Shown here: in pieces, positions 1 to 6,427 of the stretch
Layout: every line of letters begins with the position of its first letter
Position numbering within the stretch: the first letter of the stretch is position 1
Origin: Eubacterium sp.
Lineage (GTDB): Bacteria; Bacillota; Clostridia; Lachnospirales; Lachnospiraceae
Direction: 5' to 3'
Length of the DNA stretch: 8,399 bases
Assembly: GCA_017616955.1 (NCBI GenBank)
Contig: JAFZXD010000212.1
Span: 1 to 8,399, forward strand
The notes under the pieces: generated by a model
The model's database searches: none
Told to the model about the DNA's origin: nothing
What the model saw: the letters and a program-made list of their open reading frames with translations, nothing else
Position numbers and translations under genes: made by a program

Positions 1-3000
1 GGATGATCCGGATCATATGCAGAATAAGATATATTTACCAGCGCTTTATTCTTATTTCGCGAATCCTTTGCAACCTCTGCTTTGATCTCTGCAACAGGTC
101 GACTCTGAACGATAAGAAGCTTCTGATATTCGTTCGTAGAAGACCACTTTCTATATGAAGCTATGTCATTATTTCCGTATGTTGGATCATCCATAACCCT
201 TGAACGGATTGCATATGCTCCTGTTATATCAAATGATGTTATCGGTTCATTCGTTCTGTTTAATAAATGTCCGTTGGAAAGCTGTACTTCTCCCTTTTTC
301 CAGCCATTTGAAGTTACTGTAGTATCTCTTCCTGCATCAGTAGGTGTCGCGCTATCTGTTTCTTGCGCATCAGTTACTGTCGAAGTCACTTCCGTTTCCA
401 CATCAGCCAATTCAACGCCTTCATTATTCTGATCAATCACACCAGTCTCATCATCAGGACCTATTTCAAGAAGGGATGAGAAATCAAAAGTACCAGGCAG
501 ATATTCATACTCCCACTGCTGTGAAAACTGAGGATCGTTTTCCTTATCCGAATATATGTCTTTATAGCTGATAACATCTTCTGTTGTAATGTTATCTCCT
601 ATTGAATAATCTTTTTCAAGAACTGTATTCAATATATAACTATTAACATTATCCATTTCATCGGTTAAGTTTACTGAGGATAACGTAAGTCCTTTACCTT
701 CAGCGAGCCCCATAAATGATTGATACTGAAGCTCATTTGTTTCGTTTCCAATTCCGATAAAGTGTGCATCATTCTTTAATACTGCAGCAGCAAGATCTGC
801 TTTACTTTCATTCGTAGAAAGTTCCGGAACTCTCTGATCACTTATATTCAGAACATAATGCTCAGCATTCGCTCTCCATTCATATCCGTCTAATATGTCG
901 GAAAGACCACTTCCTGTCATTGACTGCATAGTTATATTCTTAAATGTAAAGAATGAACGCTGACTGCATGAATGATTCAAATGTCTTGTTATCGGACCAA
1001 ATCCTGTTCCACACTCCACTTCCGGAAGGATAAAGTTGTCTATGACAAGCTTATCATCACACCAAACTGTAATAGTTCTAGGATCAACAACAATCTTCAA
1101 ATGATGATTATCATACAGATTACCTATTGAATATGTACCATAACATGTATAGTCTTCACTCGCTCTTCCTGAAGTATTGCCTGTGAATATATCAAACCTG
1201 TTACAGTCTATTCTTCTAAGCTTTAATCCTCCTTGAGTTACGAGAATACAAAAACCACGTATATAATTTTCTTCCTCTGATATTTCTGTATTAAAAAGGA
1301 ATCCTCCACCCTCCATACTATGCCAGTCTGATCTATCTCTCTGAAGATCAAATTCAAATACCCTCTTTCCTGTATCCTTATCATCTATATAAAGAAAATC
1401 TGTAAGAGGATTTCTTTGATATCCAAGCATACGGATATCATCACCTTCATATACTATATGATCTACATATCCGTCTAAGTTATGATGTGCATATTCCTTC
1501 CATGCGAACTTATCCTGTGCAGTATATTTCTTGGATGAAACTGTTTCTATTCTTGTATCAACACCTTTAGCCTTAAGAATACTCTCGAGCTCGGCTGCTT
1601 TCTTATTATAGATTTCCAGCTTCTCTTCACTTACATCTCCGACAGTAAATACAATATCTGCAGCTTTGGCTTTTTCTATCTCAAGGCTTGCCTCCGGAGC
1701 TTCATTATCCACCTCAAAAACTCCATAGCCTTCCTCGTCTGCTGTAGTTGCTTTAAGATAATCTTTATCCGTTAAAAGTTCAGGGATAGTTTTATCAAAT
1801 GTTTCCTGTACTTCAAGAACGACTTTATATTTACCGACTTTATCGGTTTCGTATGGTATATTTGTTTCATTTTTCTCTGAAATTACAGAGGCTTCATTTT
1901 CTTCAAATATTCCATTATTGTTTTTGTCATAATAGATCGTCCATACTCTATTAGCTATCTCATCCCCATCAGGTGACGCAGATGAATCTGTTATATTTAT
2001 ATGAGCCTTTCCGTCTTCAGTTCTGAAATACTTATCGGAATCTAAAACAAATCCCGCATTAGGAGCTACATCCGGAATTATATCTATTTCCTGAGATGCA
2101 CTACCAACATTCCCCTTCACCATTACAGATACTGTTACATTGTAATGTCCGGTCTCTTTGAAAAGACCTGTTCTTACAAGGTCAGTACTATCCTTGGACA
2201 TCACAAAAAGATCGGATACATCTTCTCCGTCTTTTACGATAGACCATGTTATAACGCTTTCTTTGTCAAACTCCTTGCCTTCTCTTCCTTTAGCAATGAA
2301 CGTAACCTTTCTGTTCTGTTTAAATGTTCCTTCAGATTCAAGATGAACTTCAGGTATAAATATGAATGAAATCATATCCAGATCGGATGGACCTGCATTT
2401 ATCTCAATTATTGAACCATTTATATTTACAGCCTTAGCTATGATACGACCATTCAGGTGAAATTCATTTGCATTGATATTTACTGTTCCGTTGGGAGCAT
2501 ATATCGTAGCATTAAGATTTATCGATGATCCGTTTATTGTTACATCACCTGTTTCCGATGCAAAAAAAACGCTGCTTTTCTGAGGTGTAGCGATATTGCA
2601 TGCATTGTATGTGATATTCTTCTTAGCATATATGATTCCCTGACCAAGGAATGACGTCAAACCGAACGTAATATTTCCTTCTGAAAGGATTGGTTTATCT
2701 ACAACCACACTGTCAGAATCATAAAACAGATCTTTCTTATATACAGTTCCTGTTTCGGTTATTTTTTCTCTCAGTTCTGTTGTAATATCAGGGATATCTA
2801 TCTTCTCTGCTTTTTCCTTCTTCGCATCAACCTTCTGATACTCTTTTCCGGTTGCAGTTTTTATAGTAACCGATTTATTAGCCTCAACAGTACCATTCAC
2901 CTCAAAATTTGTTCCCTGATAATAGAACTTCTTGTTAGAATGTACATCTCCAGTAATTTTAGTATTATACGTATAAAGAGATATATCCTTATTACCGGAT

Positions 3001-3275
3001 GTAAAAAGCGCATACCTCAGTGCTTTATAATCATCCGGTATCGTATATCCCGGCTTTGAATCAACCGCTTTATCATCTGCCGATTCTTCTTTTAACGCAA
3101 AAACACAGTCTTCATCTACAGATTTTACGTCTGATGAAGACTGTGTCTTATTATTCGTCACTCTGCCTGCAGCATATGCGTTCTCAGGTACGAGTCCTAC
3201 TACCATTCCAATAACTAACACAAAGGATATAATCCTTCTAATGATAGTCAACCTTCCGCAACTTATTTTTTCCAA
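1..3275 (-). CDS. Large secreted multidomain surface protein (3' part beyond window)
   Basis: I checked this frame codon by codon from 3275 to the left edge: 1,091 codons, no stop, so the gene continues outside. The start is taken as TTG at 3275 because GGAGG lies 8 nt upstream; an in-frame ATG at 3290 has no ribosome binding site. Residues 1-35 form a Sec signal peptide (IRRIISFVLVIGMVVGLV core, AYA cleavage site), so the protein is exported. Next come a charged linker, a beta-solenoid-like region (about 89-295, runs such as GDVTINGSSINLNATIYAPN), two PKD/Ig-like modules (about 300-400 and 405-525, the second with an EF-hand-like loop DKNNNGIFEENE at 450-461), a vWA-like core (540-585 and 800-870) interrupted by a jelly-roll-like insert with six cysteines (about 590-795), an acidic, Thr-rich linker (937-985), and the start of another extracellular module ending at AYDPDH. 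Likely role: adhesion or surface binding. The family is recognised only broadly as a clostridial surface protein. No anchor is visible because the C-terminus is missing. Confidence 0.85.
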   Translation of the reverse strand, partial: MEKISCGRLTIIRRIISFVLVIGMVVGLVPENAYAAGRVTNNKTQSSSDVKSVDEDCVFALKEESADDKAVDSKPGYTIPDDYKALRYALFTSGNKDISLYTYNTKITGDVHSNKKFYYQGTNFEVNGTVEANKSVTIKTATGKEYQKVDAKKEKAEKIDIPDITTELREKITETGTVYKKDLFYDSDSVVVDKPILSEGNITFGLTSFLGQGIIYAKKNITYNACNIATPQKSSVFFASETGDVTINGSSINLNATIYAPNGTVNINANEFHLNGRIIAKAVNINGSIIEINAGPSDLDMISFIFIPEVHLESEGTFKQNRKVTFIAKGREGKEFDKESVITWSIVKDGEDVSDLFVMSKDSTDLVRTGLFKETGHYNVTVSVMVKGNVGSASQEIDIIPDVAPNAGFVLDSDKYFRTEDGKAHINITDSSASPDGDEIANRVWTIYYDKNNNGIFEENEASVISEKNETNIPYETDKVGKYKVVLEVQETFDKTIPELLTDKDYLKATTADEEGYGVFEVDNEAPEASLEIEKAKAADIVFTVGDVSEEKLEIYNKKAAELESILKAKGVDTRIETVSSKKYTAQDKFAWKEYAHHNLDGYVDHIVYEGDDIRMLGYQRNPLTDFLYIDDKDTGKRVFEFDLQRDRSDWHSMEGGGFLFNTEISEEENYIRGFCILVTQGGLKLRRIDCNRFDIFTGNTSGRASEDYTCYGTYSIGNLYDNHHLKIVVDPRTITVWCDDKLVIDNFILPEVECGTGFGPITRHLNHSCSQRSFFTFKNITMQSMTGSGLSDILDGYEWRANAEHYVLNISDQRVPELSTNESKADLAAAVLKNDAHFIGIGNETNELQYQSFMGLAEGKGLTLSSVNLTDEMDNVNSYILNTVLEKDYSIGDNITTEDVISYKDIYSDKENDPQFSQQWEYEYLPGTFDFSSLLEIGPDDETGVIDQNNEGVELADVETEVTSTVTDAQETDSATPTDAGRDTTVTSNGWKKGEVQLSNGHLLNRTNEPITSFDITGAYAIRSRVMDDPTYGNNDIASYRKWSSTNEYQKLLIVQSRPVAEIKAEVAKDSRNKNKALVNISYSAYDPDH
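3103..3146 (-). repeat. 14-bp perfect inverted repeat with T-run inside surface-protein gene
   Basis: The arms acacagtcttcatc (3103-3116) and gatgaagactgtgt (3133-3146) are exact reverse complements separated by 16 bp. Six of the 14 pairs are G-C. In the mRNA (minus strand) the second arm runs directly into four more U residues (3102-3099), which looks like an intrinsic terminator or attenuator. It sits within codons about 44-58, just after the signal peptide, in the low-complexity linker where codon choice is least constrained. The hairpin is seen directly; any effect on transcription is inference. Confidence 0.5.
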
Positions 3276-3283
3276 CTTGATGT

Positions 3284-3288
3284 CCTCC
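3284..3288 (-). promoter_or_regulatory. Ribosome binding site selecting a TTG start
   Basis: The minus strand reads GGAGG, then 8 nt (ACATCAAG), then TTG at 3275. This is ideal spacing. The upstream in-frame ATG (3290) overlaps the GGAGG itself and has only A/T-rich sequence before it, so TTG is the more likely start. The resulting N-terminus also gives a compact signal peptide. Confidence 0.7.
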
Positions 3289-3342
3289 ATATAAATAGTG
3301 TCGTTTTTGTTTCTCAGAAATACCTTGAATATTTCCGGAGTT

Positions 3343-3371
3343 ATATTATTCTAACTTACGAAATAAGTCAA
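3343..3371 (-). promoter_or_regulatory. Sigma-A-type promoter of the surface-protein gene
   Basis: On the minus strand a -35 box TTGACT (3371-3366) is followed by a 17-bp spacer and a -10 box TAATAT (3348-3343). Transcription would start near 3336, giving a leader of about 60 nt before the TTG codon. Paired direct repeats lie immediately upstream of the -35 box, which is a typical activator position. I see no intrinsic terminator between the upstream diguanylate cyclase gene and this promoter, so some read-through is possible. Confidence 0.6.
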
Positions 3372-3382
3372 CGAATGTTTGA

Positions 3383-3416
3383 TGAACGACATATTTATTT
3401 AGTGAACGACATATTT
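3383..3416 (-). repeat. Two 14-bp direct repeats upstream of the surface-protein promoter
   Basis: The plus-strand sequence tgaacgacatattt occurs exactly at 3383-3396 and 3403-3416, a period of 20 bp or about two helical turns. The second copy ends at the base before the stop codon of the diguanylate cyclase gene. Relative to the predicted start site the repeats cover about -47 to -80. Same-face tandem sites here are characteristic of dimeric activators such as LytTR-type regulators. The minus-strand core (GTCGTTCA) only partly matches the LytTR consensus, so the regulator is unknown. Confidence 0.5.
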
Positions 3417-5237
3417 TTAATCAATTCTCACACTATGATGAAGTACTTTCTGCTCGTACATATCTTTATCGGCTTCCTGCATTCCCTCGATCAGATTACG
3501 CTGTGACTTAACCTCTGCTACTCCGACACTGACTCCGAGCGAATAGTCGCTGAATTCAGCAGACTTCTTCTTTACATTCTCGTAGACTCTCTCTCTGAAC
3601 TGATACATATCTTTTCCATCACGGAGAAGAATTACTGCTGAGAATTCGTCACCACCTACACGTGCGGCAAATTCACCGGTATCCAGGGACTCGGATATAC
3701 TCTCTGCTATGGCTGTTATAACCTTGTCACCTTCCAGATGTCCGAAGGTGTCGTTTACATGTTTCAGTCCGTCTGCATCTATACTTGATATCGCAACTTT
3801 TAAGTTCTCGTCCTCTTCCTCGTACAGCTCGCGGATCTTTCTCTCGAAACCTCTTCTGTTATATAAGCCGGTAAGAGAATCCTGCTGATACAGCTTCTTG
3901 ATAGTCTTGAGCTCACCCTGATATGACAAGAACTCCAACTTCTTAAATGTATTTCCAACTGTTATAAGAAGTTGAGCCATAACCTCATCAAAATGTCTGT
4001 CAATATTCTCTTTCAGCTGAATGATAAAGTATCCATACATCTCATCCTGACAACTGATAGGGAAGAACACATTGCACTTTCCATCCAACTCACTATCCTT
4101 CTTTTCTGAGATGACATATACTCCGTCAGTATCTTCACTTAATTTTGTGACATTTCCCAGCTCTTTTATCTCTGCACTCAAGCGGTTTCTGACTACCGCA
4201 TATATATGCTCATATCTCTTCGTCTTCTTTAATATCTGAAGAGCCCATCTGATACACTCATCTTCTTCGAGTACGCTTCCAAATGTAATATTCATATTTA
4301 CACATCTGATCGCGTTATTATGCTCCTCATTAATAATGTCCTTCATGATCTTATAAGTATGGATTATCTCATGATTGACATCCGTACATCCGCAGCTTGA
4401 GCGGTATACACATTTTCCTTTAACTACTCGAGTCTTTTCGACTTCCTTACCTTCCTTCAGCTCCTCAATGATTGAGACAGCTTCATCTACCAGGTTATTT
4501 ACAGAAAAGTCAATAGTCGATAATGCCGGAACATTTTCATATGCTTCCTGCACATTATCGAGACCGGTGATAAGAATATCCTCCGGACAGTTTATATCTC
4601 TCTTTCTCAAAGCCTCTATAAGCGCTATCGCCATATAGTCATTTGAACAGATTATAGCTTCCGGAAGACCCTTTGATCTGCGGATGAAGTAATCCGCCGT
4701 TTCGTCTCCCTGGTCAATCCAGTAATTACCGTAGAATATATCTTCTTCATCTACTATGAGTCCTGCATCCGACATAGCATCTTCAAAACCACTGAGTCTG
4801 TTGGACGAGTCCTCCAGCTCAAATGTTCCGGTTACAAAACCTATGTTCTTGCATCCGTGTTTCTCGATAATATGTCTGGTCATTCGATATATCTCATATC
4901 TGTCATCTATGACCACATTGTAATTTCCTTCCACTGAATTCCTGATAGAAACTACAGGACATTCGGCATTTTCTGCCAAATGTTTTCTCAGATCCAGATT
5001 GATTCCGAAGTTGTGCATAGTATCATCAGCTGTGATGATTCCGTCATATTTTTTTAGATCTGATATGTAGAAGACTTTCTTCAAGCCTTCAACGTGAAGA
5101 TAATCTCCACTGGGTACACAACAATTGGCAAAGATATCAATCCTGTATCCCTTTTCTCTAGTTATCCTTTGCATGCTTTTAATCAGTTCCGATTCATAGG
5201 ACTGAATAATATCCCCCACAAAAAACGCAAGCTTCAT
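3417..5237 (-). CDS. Diguanylate cyclase with LacI-type periplasmic-binding-like sensor domain
   Basis: This 606-residue protein should make c-di-GMP from two GTP. Residues 1-285 resemble the ligand-binding domain of LacI/GalR regulators (GFVTGTFELEDSSNRLSGF around 133-151, IICSNDYMAIALIEALR around 195-211, ILITGLDN 221-228) but there is no N-terminal HTH, so it is a sensor rather than a DNA-binding repressor. A Cys motif, SSCGCT, lies at 280-285. Residues 300-440 form a probable GAF-like or coiled linker. The GGDEF domain covers about 450-600: DSLTGLYNRRGF at 453-464, metal Asp487 in SIDADGLKHVND, and an intact GGDEF at 528-532. The usual inhibitory RxxD five residues before GGDEF is replaced by DTGE (519-522), so product inhibition at that site is probably absent. 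With no signal peptide or membrane segment it is likely cytosolic. The start follows AAGGAG by 10 nt. It lies 40 bp after the 78-residue gene and probably belongs to the larB operon. Confidence 0.93.
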   Translation of the reverse strand: MKLAFFVGDIIQSYESELIKSMQRITREKGYRIDIFANCCVPSGDYLHVEGLKKVFYISDLKKYDGIITADDTMHNFGINLDLRKHLAENAECPVVSIRNSVEGNYNVVIDDRYEIYRMTRHIIEKHGCKNIGFVTGTFELEDSSNRLSGFEDAMSDAGLIVDEEDIFYGNYWIDQGDETADYFIRRSKGLPEAIICSNDYMAIALIEALRKRDINCPEDILITGLDNVQEAYENVPALSTIDFSVNNLVDEAVSIIEELKEGKEVEKTRVVKGKCVYRSSCGCTDVNHEIIHTYKIMKDIINEEHNNAIRCVNMNITFGSVLEEDECIRWALQILKKTKRYEHIYAVVRNRLSAEIKELGNVTKLSEDTDGVYVISEKKDSELDGKCNVFFPISCQDEMYGYFIIQLKENIDRHFDEVMAQLLITVGNTFKKLEFLSYQGELKTIKKLYQQDSLTGLYNRRGFERKIRELYEEEDENLKVAISSIDADGLKHVNDTFGHLEGDKVITAIAESISESLDTGEFAARVGGDEFSAVILLRDGKDMYQFRERVYENVKKKSAEFSDYSLGVSVGVAEVKSQRNLIEGMQEADKDMYEQKVLHHSVRID

Positions 5238-5277
5238 GATAAACTAACTCCTTATTATTTTTTTACTTTTATACTTT

Positions 5278-5514
5278 TTACCTTCCTGATCTTCCCATAC
5301 TCTTGATCATTTGGATAGTATCAATATCTTCCTTGGTAAGACGAATGTTCGAAACATACTCCTGTCCGTCTACCGCACGGAACTTAACCTCCATTACAGC
5401 CCCTTCTGTTATTCCCTTTGCAGCAACCGATTTCAGAAACTTTCCAAACTTCGGATGTTGCTGCTTAAATGTCCCCAGTCTTCCTGCGAGCTGCATCATA
5501 TCCATAGGATTCAT
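5278..5514 (-). CDS. Small conserved-looking protein of unknown function
   Basis: The product is 78 residues, with no signal peptide or membrane segment. It begins MNPMDMMQLAGRLGTFKQQH, followed by a helical, Lys-rich part (PKFGKFLKSVAAKG, 21-34), a beta-rich middle (AVMEVKFRAVDGQEYVSNIRL) and a helical end (TKEDIDTIQMIKSMG). Similar short proteins occur in Lachnospiraceae as far as I recall, but I know of no function. Its ATG lies 2 bp after the larB stop, and its AAAAGGAGA ribosome binding site sits inside the last larB codons, so translation is probably coupled. The diguanylate cyclase start is 40 bp downstream. It is most likely real because of this tight operon spacing and good ribosome binding site. 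Confidence 0.8.
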   Translation of the reverse strand: MNPMDMMQLAGRLGTFKQQHPKFGKFLKSVAAKGITEGAVMEVKFRAVDGQEYVSNIRLTKEDIDTIQMIKSMGRSGR

Positions 5515-5516
5515 GT

Positions 5517-6209
5517 CTATCTCCTTTTAGCAAGGCGGTCTATCTGTGTTGCCACATATCCCGCTCCGTATCCATTATCAATATTTACCACAGTGATTCC
5601 ATTTGCACAGGAATTGATCATTGTCAGAAGCGCCGACATCCCGCCAAATGAAGCTCCGTATCCCACGGATGTTGGAACTGCTATAACCGGATTGGACACC
5701 AGACCACCTATAACGCTGGCCAGAGCTCCTTCCATTCCGGCAACTGCTACTACGCAGTTTGCATTCTGCAATACTTCCTGCTTCGAAAGAACTCTTTGGA
5801 TTCCACTGACTCCGACATCATAAACTCTCACAACAGTTGTTCCGAAATATTCAGCTGTCTGAGCTGCTTCTTCAGCAACCGGAATATCTGCCGTACCGCC
5901 TGTACAAACCACTATGTAATCTTTATCGTCTTCCTTCTTAACATAGTTATCGGGAAGAACCTTGAGGATTCTCGAAACCTCATCATACTCTGCTCCGGGC
6001 AGAGCCTTCTTTACTACTTCGTATTGATGGCTGCTGGCTCTGGTTCCGAAAACACGTCCATCTGTCTGATATAATCGCTTATAGATCTCCACCAGATGTT
6101 CATCAGTTTTACCTTCACAGAAAACCACCTCAGGAAATCCCGTACGAGACTCTCTGTCTGTATCCAGTTTGGCGTATTCCATATCTTCAAAACTACCACT
6201 ATTAATCAT
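5517..6209 (-). CDS. larB: LarB, nicotinate adenine dinucleotide carboxylase/hydrolase for the nickel-pincer cofactor
   Basis: LarB carboxylates the pyridinium ring of nicotinic acid adenine dinucleotide and releases AMP to give pyridinium-3,5-dicarboxylate mononucleotide, the first step to the nickel-pincer nucleotide. The 230-residue product has the family N-terminal motif YAKLDTDRESRTGFPEVVF (12-30) and the AIR-carboxylase-like core: CTGGTADIPVAEEA (102-115), DVGVSGIQRVL (131-141), VAGMEGALASVIGG (156-169), VPTSVGYGASFGG (178-190) and VNIDNGYGAGYVA (208-220). Cys201 in NSCANG probably corresponds to the cysteine that attacks the substrate in Lactobacillus plantarum LarB. I prefer ATG 6209, which follows AGGTG by 6 nt, over the in-frame GTG at 6218, which overlaps that site. 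It heads a probable operon with the 78-residue gene and the diguanylate cyclase, driven by the promoter at 6272-6300. Confidence 0.95.
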   Translation of the reverse strand: MINSGSFEDMEYAKLDTDRESRTGFPEVVFCEGKTDEHLVEIYKRLYQTDGRVFGTRASSHQYEVVKKALPGAEYDEVSRILKVLPDNYVKKEDDKDYIVVCTGGTADIPVAEEAAQTAEYFGTTVVRVYDVGVSGIQRVLSKQEVLQNANCVVAVAGMEGALASVIGGLVSNPVIAVPTSVGYGASFGGMSALLTMINSCANGITVVNIDNGYGAGYVATQIDRLAKRR

Positions 6210-6215
6210 AGAAAT

Positions 6216-6220
6216 CACCT
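6216..6220 (-). promoter_or_regulatory. Ribosome binding site of larB (decides the ATG start)
   Basis: The minus strand reads AGGTG, then ATTTCT, then ATG at 6209. The GTG inside this element (6218) is also in frame but has only GATGGTAATA before it. The ATG start therefore fits better and shortens the protein by three residues. Confidence 0.6.
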
Positions 6221-6271
6221 ATTACCATCAACTCTATAAAACTATTTGTTTGATAAAAACCGTTAACGCTT

Positions 6272-6300
6272 ATTGTAACAGATATTTTCTGCACTAACAA
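6272..6300 (-). promoter_or_regulatory. Predicted sigma-A promoter of the larB operon
   Basis: The minus strand has a -35 box TTGTTA (6300-6295), a 17-bp spacer and a -10 box TACAAT (6277-6272). Transcription would start near 6265 within the palindrome CGTTAACG (6261-6268), a possible operator, leaving a leader of about 55 nt before the larB ATG. The leader is too short for a known nickel/cobalt riboswitch. Confidence 0.5.
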
Positions 6301-6341
6301 TCAGAACTAATCAAAAAAAATGGGAAATTTTAAGAAAAACC

Positions 6342-6371
6342 TTGACATTCCAAAGAATTGCAGTCTATAAT
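6342..6371 (+). promoter_or_regulatory. Exact-consensus promoter on the plus strand, facing the larC 3' end
   Basis: TTGACA (6342-6347) is followed by an 18-bp spacer and TATAAT (6366-6371); both hexamers match the sigma-A consensus exactly. Transcription would start near 6378 and proceed rightward antisense to larC. No plus-strand gene with a ribosome binding site follows. It may make a small or antisense RNA. A weak 6-bp hairpin (TGAACA 6403-6408, TGTTCA 6419-6424) followed by ATTTTATT could end it near 6430, but with little GC content. Confidence 0.5.
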
Positions 6372-6408
6372 TGTTCACGTTACTCACTCTATGATGCAGT
6401 CGTGAACA
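6372..6408. repeat. 8-bp perfect inverted repeat overlapping the plus-strand promoter start
   Basis: TGTTCACG (6372-6379) and CGTGAACA (6401-6408) are exact reverse complements with a 21-bp spacer. The left arm touches the -10 box and covers the predicted start site, so this could be an operator or a 5' RNA hairpin. A third related half-site, TGTTCA, lies at 6419-6424. No T-run follows on the minus strand, so it does not look like a larC terminator. Confidence 0.45.
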
Positions 6409-6427
6409 GAACGAAAAATGTTCAATT

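Larger units (their letters stand above)
6219..6427. other. Intergenic region between larC and larB with divergent promoters
   Basis: These 209 bp are clearly AT-richer than the flanking genes. They hold the minus-strand larB promoter, an exact-consensus plus-strand promoter, an inverted repeat over the latter's start, and an 8-bp palindrome CGTTAACG (6261-6268) at the predicted larB transcription start. I looked in all three minus-strand frames for a LarC2 domain and found none. There is no T-run after the larC stop, so larC transcripts may read into larB. Confidence 0.6.

Noticed and set aside
3276..3342. c-di-GMP riboswitch in the surface-protein leader
   Set aside because: The neighbouring cyclase made this attractive, but the leader is only about 60 nt and lacks the conserved GEMM core.
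3291..3416. Intrinsic terminator after the diguanylate cyclase gene
   Set aside because: No GC-rich stem followed by T-run on the minus strand. The AT-rich AATATT palindrome is too weak.
5311..5823. Plus-strand open frame of 170 codons
   Set aside because: It lies antisense to larB and the 78-residue gene, has no ribosome binding site and no recognisable protein features.
6210..6271. Nickel/cobalt riboswitch before larB
   Set aside because: The leader from the predicted promoter is about 55 nt, too short for the four-helix NiCo fold, and no such motif is visible.
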